From NCBI GenBank assembly GCA_036346225.1, contig JARFIW010001484.1, positions 62,001-126,000 on the forward strand: DNA of 64,000 bases, given 5' to 3'. Under the pieces are notes generated by a model. That model had not been told where the DNA came from. It saw only the letters and a program-made list of their open reading frames with translations, and did not search any database. The DNA comes from Platerodrilus igneus. Its lineage: Eukaryota; Arthropoda; Insecta; Coleoptera; Lycidae. Made by a program: the position numbers and the translations under genes. Below, piece by piece: positions 21,161-34,139 of the stretch (positions are counted from its first letter, which is position 1; each line of letters starts with the position of its first letter).

Positions 21161-21925
21161 ATGGTACCTGTAAACGTTTTAAAATGCAACTCTTGCGATG
21201 CTTCCTGTACCTGAACAAATGCTCTCAAACGGCACCAGAACAATTGTCGTGGTGTAACATCGTCCACGGTTAAGCTTATACATCCGTCAGCAGCAAAGTA
21301 CTTAAATTGTGTGTCTTGCGGTATCGCTTTTACGAGAATGGGCAATTTACAGCGACACAAGGAAAAACAGCACGGTATGTAATTAAGCCGTAAACGTTCA
21401 GCTCCGCCAGCTGTTAAATGATATTGTACGAAACAACCACAAATTATGTGTAAAGTATGCGATTTTGAAATGGAAAAAACTACCTATGCCGCACACTTGA
21501 GAAGCAGCAGACATAAAAATGCCACAGTTACCGCAACTGGCGAAGATGGCGTGGAAATGGTTAGCACAGCGTTTAACAACTGTAAAGAAAAACGCCAGTG
21601 TCGACGATGGATTTTCCGGTTTCTTTGGAAGCAGAAAGAGCGGTTTATTCGGTTAATTAATGAAAAAGAACACAACATACAGCAATAAAAGTCTATTGCG
21701 AACTCTACGGCGTTTACACCAAAATGGGAGAAGATACTACCGATGTGAAATATTTTAACTAAAAAAATATGCTAATAACGTCTTCTAGTAATCTGGAAAA
21801 TTTGTACGAGGTTTTAAGCGAAACCATGAAACAAAATCAGAGGAATTTGAAACATGTGGGTCCGGTTGGTTTTGGAAAAGCTGCTCTATTTAGAAATAAA
21901 TATCAATAAGTATAAACGGGTGTAA
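21161..21925 (+). pseudogene. C2H2 zinc-finger protein of PLT-1 (right arm, broken)
   Basis: Mirror of the left-arm pseudogene with the same early stop in finger one. Extra damage is specific to this arm: about 18 bases are missing after AFNN (near 21,583), removing the MASYRI segment and shifting frame, and the INEKRTQHTA segment is also frameshifted. The single 3' end matches the PLT-2 genes. Confidence 0.85.
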
Positions 21926-22439
21926 AGAGTTTTAGGTTAAGAATAAAAAATTGTGAATATGTATTTTGAAATGTGGTTTACAAAATTTAAACTGTATTAG
22001 TAAAAATTATTTCACACCGCCTTCACATGTAATTCGGGCGATGATGACGTTAAACTCGACCTTCCCATTTATATATTAAAAACACATTACATTGAAATGT
22101 TTTACATTATTCTTATATTGTTAGATTAACGACAATATGTCTTATTGGCAGAAACACGTTTCCTCTCTTTTTAACAGCACATTAATCTCTTTTTTGTTAC
22201 AGGTATTTTTAAACACATCAATGTTTTTTTTGTTACAGGTTACTTTAACCTGCTTGGATTCGGCTACACTAAGAAGATAATGTAATACTTTGTAAAAATT
22301 GTATTCTATTAGTTTATTAAACTGTAAATCGGATAAAATGAATTATTAAATTTTTGCGTGTTTAATTTCTTTATGTTAATACCGCTAAGTGTTTGGTTAA
22401 AGGATTCTAGACGTTATAAAGGAGAGATTAAAAATCGAC

Positions 22440-23063
22440 ATTGGTAAAAAAAAATCTTAAAATTGGGGTAGCTCCCTGGGGGATGATGCTATCTAAAAAA
22501 TTCCTAGAGGTTCAAATAGCTGAAAAAAATCTAATATTAATTAATACCAAACAAGGTACATTTATCTCGCAGAGGGCATATGTGTAACTTTGTAAGGGGT
22601 GGTCCTATTTAAAATTTATTTGCATATTTGGATTCCGCATAAAATTCTAGACTAATTTGATGTATCGCATGGTTAAAAAATTTATGCGAACGGCCAAAAA
22701 ATCGCTGCCGGTAAAAATCTTAAAATGTGGATAGCTCTATGGGGGATGGTGCTGTCTAAAAACTTTAAAGAGATTCGGGTAGCTGAAAAAATTCTAATAT
22801 TAATTGATACCAAACATTGTACCTTTATCTCGTGGGTAAAAATGGCTAGTCGAAAAAGCTATTTGATTCAGAATGTTGGCGGTAAAAAATTTTAAAATGA
22901 GGGCAGCTCCCTGGGGGATGATGCTATCTAAAAAATTCCTGGAAATTCGGGTAGCTGAGAAAAATCTAATATTAATCGATACCAAACAATATAGATTTAT
23001 CTCGTGGGTGGAAATGTGGAGAAAGATTTATCTCGCCGGTGGAAAAAATGCGGGTCTGACGTA
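22440..23063. repeat. Outer tandem repeats of PLT-1 (right arm, three units)
   Basis: Units starting near 22,465, 22,728 and 22,900 share GGTAGCTCCCTGGGGGATG, then ATCTAAAAAATTCC, GGGTAGCTGA and TAATATTAATTGATACCAAAC. The array lies about 100-700 bases inside the element end. The left arm has a single hybrid unit, so array length changed by unequal exchange. PLT-2 has the same repeats (two units on the left, three on the right). Confidence 0.85.
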
Positions 23064-23224
23064 ATCAAAATAGTTGTGGGAGTGTCCGAGCAAGTAGGAG
23101 CAATGAGAAGATTCATCTCCTCATTTCCTCCTTATGGAAATTTACATGTAAATTGGTCCAGATGAGTGAGTAAATGAGGATGCTGGAGGAAATGAGGCGG
23201 CAGTTCGCCCCAGTTCGATTCAGT

Positions 23225-24760
23225 TTCCCCAAAATCTTTCTAATTGGTTCTGAGCGTTTAAGTTTTCAATAAAATTGCAAACATATACTTGTTTCTGAGA
23301 GTTGGAGGGCATTGACCCACACACAATCCAACCTAACTTAGTTTTTGCAAGCTTGGGGCGTTAGGTTCCAATAAATGTTGACCTATGCACAATAATTGTC
23401 CAAAAATTCCTGCACCTAGCAACAGATGAACCGGTCCTGGTTTAAAAAGAATTGGATCAGATAGACGTATATGAGACGGTATTTTAAGGTTAGAAACTTC
23501 GATTTCCACTGAGAGAAGATCAGTTCCAATTTTGTCAATGACTAAAAGAGATAAGTATGCTAAAAAATTGCAATAAACGTTCTCTATTTTAATGTCGCAA
23601 CTATATCGGATATTAGAAGCAACATGATTAAAATCCACAATTAAAGCAGAAATATTAGTGAGAAGTTTGTTTAGTTTTTTGCAAAGTTTGCTTGTCATGA
23701 TATTTGCTTGTGACCCTAAATCAAGAACAGCTATACAAATATGAGGTGCTCCATAAGAGTCATATATTTGAACAGCTACGGTTGAAAGTAAAACCGAGTT
23801 AGACGCCAAGGAAACACTGTTTGCTGGAGTTACTACATGACCTTGAAAGGCCGTAGATGAAACTACAGAGCCAATCTCGACCAATGTTGACGCTGTGGAT
23901 CCACTTGGGCTTAGCGCAGAATTAGAAAGAGATTGGTCAAAATGAAGTAGTGTATTATGACGAAGATTGTATTTTTTACATTTGCCGGTATTTTTTACAT
24001 TTTTTAAGAGCATAGTCAGGACGTAAACAATTTACGCATTACTGGTGATGTTTAACTTCCTCGTAACGGCTCTTTGAGGATAGAGCTAAGGAATTTGTTA
24101 TACACGTAGATAGTGTGATTTGCTTGGCAAAGGGCGCACGAGGTTTCTACTGTCGCATTGACAAGCAGAGTATTGAAGCCGCCCTTAGAATGCTTATTTG
24201 GAGCTTTCGTGACATGTTCTGACTCCAATGATTCTAGAACATCGGCCTTTGATTTCAAAAAGCGATGTAGGTTCTCTAATGTTGGGAGCACGTTTGTAGG
24301 TTTCTGTTTTTCCCAGTCTCTGAGAGTTACCTTATCTAATTTTCCACTGACAATAAAAATGATTAAGGTGCCCCAAGAATCTACAGGTTGTTACATGCCT
24401 TGCAAGGCCCTTAAGTGTTTGAATAGATTGTCAAAAAAACTGCGAAGTACGATAAGTAGATTCTTTCGGCATAGTAGCCAAATTGAAAATGGCCTTTACA
24501 TGATTTTGTATTAAAAGATCATTGTTGTCATATCTTTCGCACAGAGCGTTCCACGCGATTTCATACGTGGCTGCGGAAAATTCGAGTGATTGTATAATTT
24601 GTGCGGACGAACCTGGAGGGGGGGGGGGCCTTAAATAATTGAATTGGGCTAATATCGCTGCCATGGATTAACGACCTGCACATGTGTTTGAACTCTAACC
24701 AGAGGTCATACGAACCGTTAAAGGCTGGGAGCTTTATTTGGGGAAGCTGTATAGAAGTAC
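23225..24760 (-). pseudogene. BEL/Pao gag-protease fragment (right copy)
   Basis: Reading from 24,760 downwards: a gag N-terminal domain with LPAFNGSYDLWLEFKHM, then AWNALCERYDNNDL (DUF1759-type gag), the NLHRFLKSKADVLESLESEH segment, the zinc-knuckle-like cysteines, and the protease core VLDLGSQANIM. Here the protease frame stays open through LLLGAGIFGQLLCIGQ, where the left copy has a stop. Frameshifts occur near 24,050 and 24,430, and a ten-base G run lies near 24,617. The first glycine position of the protease motif reads DLGS rather than DSGS, so it is catalytically doubtful. Confidence 0.85.
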
Positions 24761-26015
24761 ATTGATTATCGGTGGCAATATCAGGAATTTTTACAAACTA
24801 TTTCCGATTCCGAGCGTAATCCTATTCAAACATGATTATATAAAAATAATACACTACACCTCGACACAGTATACCAAACTACTGAAACTTATTGTATCAC
24901 CCGAACACTTAAAAATCCAATATTAAAACGCAATATAATTATATAAATTGTTGGCAAGTCTAGTATTTAAACACGAGGCTCTACCGAAACTAAACCTATA
25001 CCGACAGAAAAATTTTCCTTGAATTACTTCATAAACACCCGAACCCCAAGTATTACGCATACAGTATTTCAAGTTTTCTAACATTTGTTTGATGTGCATA
25101 AACCTTGAAAATACTGTCCAATAATAAACTTTACCCTGATTATCTAAAACCAAAATATAAAATTGAGAGAACCCGCCCGGTCGACGCTTTGTCCTTGTTA
25201 TCTTGTCAGTTATGCCGTTAGAATCCGACCGAGTTCAGGCTATACCCTTAATTTATGACCGCTTGGCGCTTAATAGTTTACAATTGAAAGCTGAAAAACA
25301 TATTATATTATTCATGTTACTTATAAAAAGAATTTCATCTAGCCATCCTTCAAGTCTATAACACTAAATTTTAGAAGTTGAAGGCTTAGAAATTTTACAA
25401 ATAAAATAAAGACAATTCTGTTCGTTTTATTAAAATGATTTGAATATTTTATTTCTTACATCACATTTAATACAACAAGCACACACCATTATAACTCCTT
25501 ATGTGGTTATTCGGGTGCCCCATTAACGGCTGCGGCCCCCTCACAGCGTTGACGGCGGGGGTGCTATTTAGTACTTCTTCTGTCCAATCACGAAATCCAT
25601 TCTAAGTATACAGAATTTTAGTCTGAATATTTTGTAATTCAGGACATGACAAATCGTAAGATGGACTAAAATAATAGTTCAACCACGAATCAATTGAATA
25701 TTCCACATTACAAACTATTGATATTTCTAGATTTTATTATTTGGCTCCTAATAATTTTGTGCGTTTGGGTTTCAATTTTTTCGTCAGGTATATTTTATGT
25801 TATTCTGCGATTCGAAGTAATTTTTTTGTTGAGTTCTTATTAGGTTGCGGTTAGCATTTAGTTACGTTTCTTCTATGTTTTTAGTTATTATTATTTTGGA
25901 TGGCATATTGGCGCATTCATATGAACCATTTGCTAAAAACCGTTTTCCAGTACGAATTAGAATCTCGTGGTTTTGATTCCAAGGTCTATGAGGACAAACT
26001 ACGCCAGACATTGCA
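24761..26015. other. No recognisable gene
   Basis: AT-rich sequence with a GC-rich island near 25,510-25,560 (GGCTGCGGCCCCCTCACAGCG). No frame with family resemblance. It could be the 5' leader or LTR of the BEL copy, but no TG...CA boundaries with a duplication could be fixed. Confidence 0.4.
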
Positions 26016-26720
26016 GAGTGTTTAACGCACGGAACGCAATAAAGAACTTTTTCCTATTCCTGTCGAATCCGTTTTAGCTTCCGACCATGCAACATGTAAC
26101 TTTTTAGTATGGCCGAATAATAAGAAGTTTGCAGTTATTAAGAGTATCATAATTCTGAAGGTGAAGGTAGAAAGGATGGAGGTTAACCAAGAGTTTTTAA
26201 TAGTACCAGGGTTAAGAGTTGATGCCATTCTGGGAATAGATTTGATAAGAAAGATGAAAAGTATAATAGATGCCGTGAATAAAGTGATGATTATGAATAG
26301 AATAGAATAGAACTACAAGGGGATTGTATGAATTTGAATCAATTTGTGAAGAAGATTTAAAGTGAAGGAGATAACAGTTAAATATTAAGTGCCCTGTTTG
26401 AAGTTAGAAAAGAAGTTGTAGCGTTTTAGAGAAAAAAATAGAATTATTGGAAATTGCAGAAAATGACGTTGAAGAGACGGAAATAATAGATAAAACTGAT
26501 GAAAACAGTATGATTGCAGGTACTGAAAAGGAGATAAAAAAAACTTTCTGTAAATGCAGCTCTTAAAAATAAAATGAATAAAGGTAGTAAAATATTAAAT
26601 AATGATGAAATAATTTGGAAAGTAGAACTTAATAATTCATTTGGGATAACTGCGATTAGAGAATCAAACATTTTGAGAAATGACGTATGTACAAATATGG
26701 AGGAGTAGCGTTTGGTTTAT
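26016..26720 (+). pseudogene. Ty3/Gypsy protease fragment
   Basis: Plus-strand frame with NNKKFAVIKSIIILKVKV, EFLIVPGLRVDAILGIDLI and KMKSIID, the same layout as the proteases at 40,319-40,970 and 58,640-58,925 (SHLVAPN.....SI.ILK, E F.V..GL...I.GI..). The DTG/DSG catalytic segment is not preserved, and the downstream acidic linker is stop-ridden. It is a third, more decayed member of the same Gypsy lineage in this window. Confidence 0.7.
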
Positions 26721-26867
26721 CGAAACTTTCATTTAAATACACGAATGTAAGAAAAAATTGAGAGCGTAGGAAAAAGAAAGAAATTCGTGAAATGAAAGAG
26801 GATGAGGGAGTTAACAGGATAAATGTGAATTACTTTAAGGGAGAATTAGAAGAATGTAAATAAGGGA

Positions 26868-28595
26868 TCAAATGTTATCAAATGTCCAGGTGACGTTATA
26901 AATGAAATAGAATCGTTGTTGAACAGACAATTGTTGAATAACAATATCTAAAGATGCATTATATGCAGTTACTATAAAATTTTGTAACGGGTCTTGAATA
27001 GGATCATCAGTGGCAATTTCATCAAAAAACTTTTTAACTTTTTTTATTCGTTTTTGTTTGAGAGTAGTTGGAATTTTCCATTGCTGAGCCAGATAAACCG
27101 CTTCATCATAAATAGTTTGAAAATGGTTTCTCATATTTTGAAATTTTCGTATTGTATGATCTAACATATTTTGTACCGTTTCCATATAGATGTTTTAACT
27201 TTGCATTGACTTCGATACCAAGTTAACATAATTAGAAACATGCGATTGAAAAGTAAGCATGAGGACGAAATCAATGGTTACTATTTTGTTTCTTAACGAA
27301 TTGCTTCAGTTTTTTCTTCTTCTTTTTTTGTAATAATAATTATATTAGATAGGCATTTCAAAACTGATAATAAATTAATTTGAATAGACTTTACGCTGTC
27401 AAATCGCGAAGCCCACTTTATTGGACATAGTTTTTAAGTATCAAAGATATTATTTGATTTTGATGCATTGCTGTATTTAATTTTTGCCACCTTGGTAAAC
27501 TTTTACTAAAAAATATGTACAAGCTTTGAATGACATCGTAAAATTTTTGTATGGCTTCTATATCTTTAACAGAATCGTTTAATATTAGATTTAAATTATG
27601 AACAGCACAATGTACATATTCGGCATTTGTTTGTTTTTGTCTTATTAACGATTGAAGCCCATTGTATTTGCCTAAACCAATTATATATTATAGTACAAAA
27701 CTGTAATAAGGACAAGCGTGTTACACTGCTCACCACTCATATTTGGCGCACCATCATATCCTTGGCCACTGCATTTTTTCAGAGACAAGTTGTGCACATC
27801 AAAAAATTTAAAAACTTCTTTTTCAAACTCCCATAAACGATTCATATATTTTTAACTCATTATTCTTTAAATTTACATGTCGGAAAATTAGGCTCATCTG
27901 GTTTTTCTTACTTACATCTTGTGTTGTGTCTAATATAAGAGAATAAGGCGGAGAATTTTCAATATCCTTCAAAATACAACTTTCAACTGAATTAGCAATG
28001 GTGGAAATTAATTCATCTTGTATGGTTTTACTAAGATAATGGTTTCTATTTTTCATAGTTGTAATATTTAATAAGTGACTTTCAGGGACAGAATCGTATT
28101 TAGCTAATAACTTAACAACATTTAGAAATATATCTTGATTTTTCATATCTTTCATGTCGCATAACTCATTAATATTTTCCCTGTGTCCCCGAAAAGGTAA
28201 GTTTGAAATTGCCAATGTTCGCACAACCTCTATTATTCTTTTTAGTACTTTTTTGCATGTTTTCATATTTTGAATTAATACGAAATCCACAGTATTTTTA
28301 TCAGACCGATTAGAATATGCAATACATGCGTCAATGTGAATTTTAATATTTTCATGTAATTTAATTTTTTTACTTAAACCTTGCCGATCATTAATTTTTC
28401 CGGTTGTCCACGCCGAAGAGGAAGAGAAACCAGGATTATCGCGGTTCGCAAATAACCAGCACGACGGACAGTATACTCCATTAAACATATCGGAACAATT
28501 TTTGATAACTTCTTTCTTTGTACCTCTTTTGTTTGTAACCGTTTCCGTTTTTGTGCTCCACTAGGATATTTTCTACTAGTTGCGCTCATTTTCAC
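26868..28595 (-). pseudogene. hAT-superfamily transposase (DUF4371/ZMYM type), broken
   Basis: The minus-strand product starts near 28,589 with KYPSGAQKRKR. A TTF-type zinc-finger segment follows (FNGVYCPSCWLFA), then a DUF4371-like region with PFRGHRENINELCD and YSLILDTTQDVSKKNQMSL (first catalytic aspartate area). SGQGYDGAPNMSG (27,731-27,789) is the conserved hAT block. After that the frame is destroyed until a C-terminal stretch at 26,868-27,185 (DHTIRKFQNMRNHFQTIYDEA). Frameshifts lie at about 28,490 and 27,820. The C-terminal dimerisation domain is missing here. A related one survives separately at 31,146-31,385. Confidence 0.85.
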
Positions 28596-28844
28596 AGTTT
28601 TACAATTTCAAACAGAATTAAAGAATAAATTCACTCGGAAAATATCATACCTCAGTCTAACATTGTTTATTTTGTAAGTCCAAAGATCGCATGGTCAATT
28701 GAAAATTCTGCGTACTGAAGTTATAAAGGTTGAGAGAAAGGATGTGTCTGTATTTACTGCTCATGCATTATCCAAGTGATACCGCCGTAGCCCTATCTGT
28801 ACTCGCTTTTATTCTTATACCTGTTGTCGGTTACCGCCAGAGTT

Positions 28845-29381
28845 TTATTTAGACTCTGTTGTACACCCATTCCTACCTGTAAAACGGAAAGGTGCAAACA
28901 AAAGATCAGAATTTTCTGACGCATTGATAGCGTCTACTTGAAGAAGTGGTACATCTAATACAATAAAAGAGTTCAGAATTTGTTGTGATAAAGACATTTC
29001 TGTGTTGCTATCAGCAAGAAGCAATGTGCCATATACCGATAAACAAGAATTTTGGTTATTTTCTGTTTGTGATGAAAGTAATAGTGTCTCAACATCTTTA
29101 ACTGCACTTACATCTCCTATATCAGACTTTCCTACGTTATAAATCAAACAAAAAGAAGTATCACCTTTATTATTTGTAGTTGTAGATGCATTATAACCAT
29201 TTTCATCATTAGATTCACTTGGATTATGAAAGGCATTAATACACTCCAGTGTTTTGTCTTGGTTTTCTAAGCAAGCTTGTTTTGCCATTTCTAGTATCCG
29301 TTCAGTCCGTGAACTCATCTGACAAACAAAAAAAATACAATGCATTTTGCAATTTTCATACCAAATCTTATTATGTAGCAA
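28845..29381 (-). CDS. Unrecognised 178-aa frame upstream of the hAT remnant
   Basis: Open frame whose likely start is the internal Met of MSSRTERILEMAKQACLEN. The protein is polar, Asn/Ser-rich (NASTTTNNKGDTS) and without catalytic motifs. It lies 250 bases upstream of the hAT transposase on the same strand, so it could be an N-terminal exon of that gene, or the first exon of the DDE-like family seen at 54-56 kb, whose members often begin with a similar SSR.E.IL..A segment. Neither is certain. Its length without stops in AT-rich decayed DNA makes it more than chance. Confidence 0.4.
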   Translation of the reverse strand: MLHNKIWYENCKMHCIFFVCQMSSRTERILEMAKQACLENQDKTLECINAFHNPSESNDENGYNASTTTNNKGDTSFCLIYNVGKSDIGDVSAVKDVETLLLSSQTENNQNSCLSVYGTLLLADSNTEMSLSQQILNSFIVLDVPLLQVDAINASENSDLLFAPFRFTGRNGCTTESK

Positions 29382-29399
29382 AATTACATGTGGGTACTA

Positions 29400-30790
29400 C
29401 TGTCGTATTACAAAAGATACGTTTCGGCTAACATAAAATAAATTAAATGTTTCCTTTATTAAGATTGACTGTTACTGTTTTCAAAATCAAGAAAATAACA
29501 GTAAAATTACGAGCTGCTTTATAATAAAACCCACTGTTAATAAATCTATTAACAAGAACTGGTACGTACAGGTTAGAGTTTTAGAGAGCATTAGACGTGA
29601 GTCATATTGGGATGGTGTTTGAATGAAAGTTCTTAGAAACATAAAAAACGTACTTAAACATACGCCTTTCTGTTACTTGCTATTTCAATAGGACGTTGGC
29701 AACAGAATGGCGTAGTTGTATAAACGCCTGTTTGTTTGAATAATAGAAAACACAAATGTGGATACGCCAACCTCTAGCTTTGTTATATTTCTTGACGATA
29801 CGCCTGTATGTTCCTTACATTCTGCTTAAAAAGTATATAAATAATACATTGGAAGTTGAAAATGGTTATTTTTATCGATACGCCCTTTTGCTACTAAGCA
29901 TGCGAATTAATAAACATAAGGTATTTGACTAATACAGTCAGTTTTCGTTTAGTTAAACTCTAAAAAGCTTACATACGGGAAATCTTTTATTACCCTGCTT
30001 GCTACAATTTTAATTAGTTGAAGATTTGCCGTTATTAAAAAATTTAAAAAGAAGCAGATATGAGTTTGAAACCATTATTAAATGATAGCGTTTCCGACTG
30101 TGATAAATAGCAGTCATAATTGATATACATAAGTACCTACATTTTCCTACTCATTGAATTTGTATGCTATGTTCCACTAATCAATAATTCCCGGGATTTG
30201 AGCTGACTACGCATGTCACAACGGGGTGCTGCATCCACTTAAAATCTATACCAACCCCTTCAGACTGGGTGGTGTAGGATGTTGCCAATTAATCGTTCAG
30301 GGTATAAATTGAATTAACGGGTTGATATTAAATACATTTGATGTCAGTTTTACGGTTTTCAATATTATTTCCGAAGTTTCTCTTACAGTTCCTTAACATA
30401 CAAACAAAGCAAATCTAATTAATTGCTATTACGGTAACTAGCAACATATCTGCACAAAAAGAGATTTATTCAAAAGCCAATCTTATATTACTCGATTCAA
30501 ACTTCTGTTTGCACTTGCGTACTAATTGTTTTCAATAACGATAATTTATAATCCATTCAATTGTTTTATATTTGTTATATAAATTAAAACCCAAGATTAA
30601 GTAAATATACAAGTACGCTGCAGCTTTAAATAACAAATATAGTGAGAGAAGTAAAGTTTGCCCCTGGATGATATCGGAGATTACACAGCAGTATTGATTT
30701 TATCACAAAGAGGGTTCTAAGTTGTCATGGCAACATTTCTGTGCGGCGTTACATTAGAATTCTATAAAAAGAAATTCTCGTTGGCTGGGG
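29400..30790. other. No recognisable gene
   Basis: AT-rich DNA. A repeated motif TACGCC(T/C) TT/GT with nearby CGTTTCT occurs several times between 29,640 and 29,890, but no unit could be fixed. Nothing else is supportable. Confidence 0.35.
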
Positions 30791-31400
30791 CCAGTGCCGG
30801 CCCTATGATTTTGACGCCTCGATGCAGAACAGTCATTGACGCCCCTTAAATAAGCATTAGAAAAAAATTGATTTCATAATTTTTATTGATTTATTTTACA
30901 AACAGATACAACATGATTAGTATTACAAACAACAAAACGAAATAAATATTTATTTACTTATTTCGATAGATTTCAGAATTATTGCACATTCCTGATAACT
31001 ACATTTATTTCCAGTATTAAAATGCAATTTTTCTTGCCTTTATTGACACAAATTACTCAAGAATTTGGTTTACATCAATATTGTAACCTATTCCGCTTTC
31101 AATTGAAATTAGTGATAAACCAACAAATCTTTCTTGAGATATCGTTTATCTCAAATAAGTTTTCATTAACTTCAATTTCGAAAAGGAGCGTTCATTACTA
31201 GCTACGGAAACAGGAAGTGTGAGTAAAATTTTTATAGCAATGGTCAAATTTGAAAAAGCAAAATCTAAATTATTATCAAGAATAAATTGAAGAAAATTGA
31301 AAGAATCTTCTTCCCGGAAAATATGTAAATTTGCGTCCCTTAAAACCTTAATTTCATCAAACAATTCTGCTCCAGAAATATCCATTCTTCTTCGTCGCTT
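30791..31400 (-). mobile_element. hAT 3'-end remnant with dimerisation domain
   Basis: The frame at 31,146-31,385 ends in LTLPVSVASNERSFSKLKLMKTYLR, the hallmark C-terminal dimerisation block of hAT transposases, followed by a stop. The sequence CAGTGCCGGCCCTA at 30,791 is a typical hAT terminal repeat start in the expected place, 350 bases downstream of the stop. This copy is 5' truncated and lies upstream of the other hAT remnant, so it is a separate insertion. Confidence 0.8.
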
Positions 31401-31499
31401 AAAGAAATTTGCAAATCATTGCAATACTTTTTTAAAGTGGCGTCCTCTGTACTATAAATAAATAAAAGTTTGATAAAAAATTAAATTTTTCCGTATGTT

Positions 31500-34130
31500 G
31501 GGATAATGAATTAACGAACTACAACTCGAAATAATCAACCTTCCTAATAACCCACCCACATACAACACCCATGCAGGAACAGAAACAAACATAGACTCTA
31601 CATTGAGAAATGGGCTGGCGTACAACTACATACAAAACTGGCTGGTATTAGAACACCAAACTGTCAGTGACCACAACCTAATCACGTTCAACATCGACAT
31701 GACAACTACGCCATTCGACACACCACATAACTTCACTAAAGTACAGCGATACAAAATACGAAATGCAAATTTTAACAAACTGAGGGACACATTTGTACGC
31801 CCACAAAACATATTAGACGAAAACATCCACGAGTATACAAAACCACTCACCAGCACAATTAGACGGACAATGGAGCAGATGCTTCCAAAACAACAAAAAA
31901 CACGACACACAAAAACAATTAAATGGACAAGACGCTTACAAAACCAAAAAAAGGAAACACAGCGAGCGAGAAAAAGTTACCAAAACTCTGTAACACCGAC
32001 TGAGAGAGCATACCACCCTACAAATTACCGACAATTAAAAGACATATATCGAAAAGAACTGACTGACGTGAAAAGGAGGTCATGAGAATTATTCGTGGAA
32101 AGACACTTACAAACTGAAGCCTGGGGATACCCTATAAAATCACTGAAAGTAAATGCAAACCACCGATGACTTATTCAACTTCAATAAAACAAAACGGTAC
32201 ATACACAAAAAACTGGGGGGAAGCCGCAAAACTACTATTACAAACAGTTTTGCCTGATGACAACGTTCAAGACAACACTAACGAACAAGGACTCAGACGA
32301 CAATGAGTAATTGACAGAAACAACGTAGGTAACCGACTATGAAACAGACAAGATGACAACTTCGATCCTTACACAGAAGACGAAGTGAGATATGCACTAT
32401 GCCAGTAGAAGAGGAGGAAAGCACCCGGACAGGATGGAATCCTTGCAGAGATTGGCATAGCGCTTCAAGATAAATTAACACCGACACTAACAGCACTGTA
32501 CAACGAATGCATACGACAAGCTGTTTTTCCGAACATCTGGAAACAGGCGAATGTCGTGATTCCCAAAGGGAAAGGTAAAGACTCCAAACAACCAAGTTCT
32601 TACCGACCCATATGCCTTTTGAACACTCTAGGGAAAACGTATAAAAAACTACTATGTAAACGAATGCAGGACCACAGACGAACCACAGAAGCACACCCAA
32701 GACAATGCGGCTTCACAGAAAACAAATCTACCTAGGGCCCCATAAACCAAGTCATACAAACCATCAAGCAATCACATAAAAAATAGGTCCTATTAATATT
32801 GTTGAACACAGAAGGCGCATTTAATAACCTTTGGTGACCTTCACCTTTTACCAGACTTACGACTATAAACTGTCCATTACAACTGTACGTACGATTCCTT
32901 CTGGAGCTACTGCAGGGACAGCCACGTAACCCTACGCGGCAGAGAAAGCATTACCAAACATATAGACAAACGTTGCCCGCAGGGCTCCATACGCGGACCC
33001 CTATTTTGGAATATTGTAATGCACGAACTCTTGGAAAAGCTGAATACCGTTGACGAAGTGTTGTCGACGATTACATACGCCTACGCCATCTTGCTGGTGG
33101 TTGAAGGCAATTCCAGAAAAAAAATCGAACGTAAAGCTAACATCGTCCTAACCCAAACACAAAGTTGGAGCAAAACAAACAAAATGACCATAACACCAAA
33201 AAAACTACATACCTTGTGATGAAGGAAACCCTGGCAAGAGACCCCACCATCAAACTAGACGGTGTAAATATAAGTAGAACACAAAACACAAAATATCTGG
33301 GCTTAACATTACACGAAAAACAGAATTACTTTACAAACATAAACACTGTGTGTGCAAGTGCAACTTCTGCAATGCAGAACATCGCAACGCTGGCCCAAAG
33401 GACTTATAAGATACCACTTAATTGCGTAAAACTTTATCTCAACAGCGTGCTCGGTGCTATGGTATCATACAGCGCGAGCGCCAGGGGACATCGCGTTAAC
33501 ACAATCAAACCTCCACAAAAAATTAACAGTACACAACAAATTGTTTTACTGCAACTGACGGGGGCTTATAGCACCACCGCACATCATACACTTCATGTAC
33601 TGGTGGGAACTATGCCCTTGGATCTAATAGTGAAACAACGAGCTGCAATGTACTATCTTACACATAATGACAACCAACAACAACAACACATCTTAAACAC
33701 AAATCAACTGCCCACAACAAAGGCGGAAATAAAGAACTACATACTTACAGAATGGCAGACATGATGGAATCAATGCACAACCGATTGAAGCGTATACGCA
33801 ATGATCCTAAATATCAAAAACCGCCTAAAAGCCAAATACCTGGCGCCCAGTCGAAGATTTATTCATTACCTAACTGACCACGGACCCTACCCAACATACA
33901 GAGAACTCATGAACTTTGTTGACAACAACATATGCACGTGCGGAGAAATAGGAACACCAGAACATATGTATTCAAGTGTAATGACTTACAACGGTGCCTC
34001 TACGCACATAGACAAACATTATTAAACAAAACCCTACACGCGATGATTTGGAACGAAAACCTTTTTTCGCACTTAAATGCACACACACAAAAAAACACGG
34101 CAGTAGAGACAGAACAGGGATTCTGGGACC
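31500..34130 (+). pseudogene. R1-type non-LTR retrotransposon (LINE), 5' truncated and inactive
   Basis: It begins within the endonuclease (NNPPTYNTHAGTETNIDSTL, then VSDHNLITFNI with the SDH motif), followed by a basic linker. The reverse transcriptase is spread over several frames: GPDGILAEIGIAL, PSSYRPICLLNTLGK, QCGFTENKST, LLNTEGAFNNLW and RGSIRGPLFWN. The catalytic YADD is replaced by YAYA (about 33,073-33,084), so both aspartates are lost. The C-terminal part (YLGLTLHEK, LQLTGAYSTT, VGTMPLDLIV) and a final zinc-knuckle CTCGEIGTPEH at about 33,940-33,970 fit the R1 clade layout. Many stops are present. The element's 3' end passes into the 10-bp minisatellite. Confidence 0.88.
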
Positions 34131-34139
34131 ACCTCCCGT

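Larger units (their letters stand above)
13672..24333. repeat. Right arm of giant inverted duplication
   Basis: This is the reverse-complement copy of 1-13,663. Near the hinge it is shortened by many small deletions: 364 left-arm bases correspond to about 227 here. By 4 kb out the arms agree to within a few percent in length. Structural differences from the left arm are loss of the mariner plus large-gene segment at about 18,100, three rather than one copies of an outer tandem repeat, and one rather than two copies of the 3' end of the zinc-finger gene. Homology may continue past 24,333, but the matching left sequence lies outside the window. Confidence 0.93.

Noticed and set aside
1..24333. 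Reading the whole palindrome as a single TIR element with 12-kb TIRs
   Set aside because: Both arms include the same BEL target sequence outside the element end, so the duplication extends beyond any transposon terminus.
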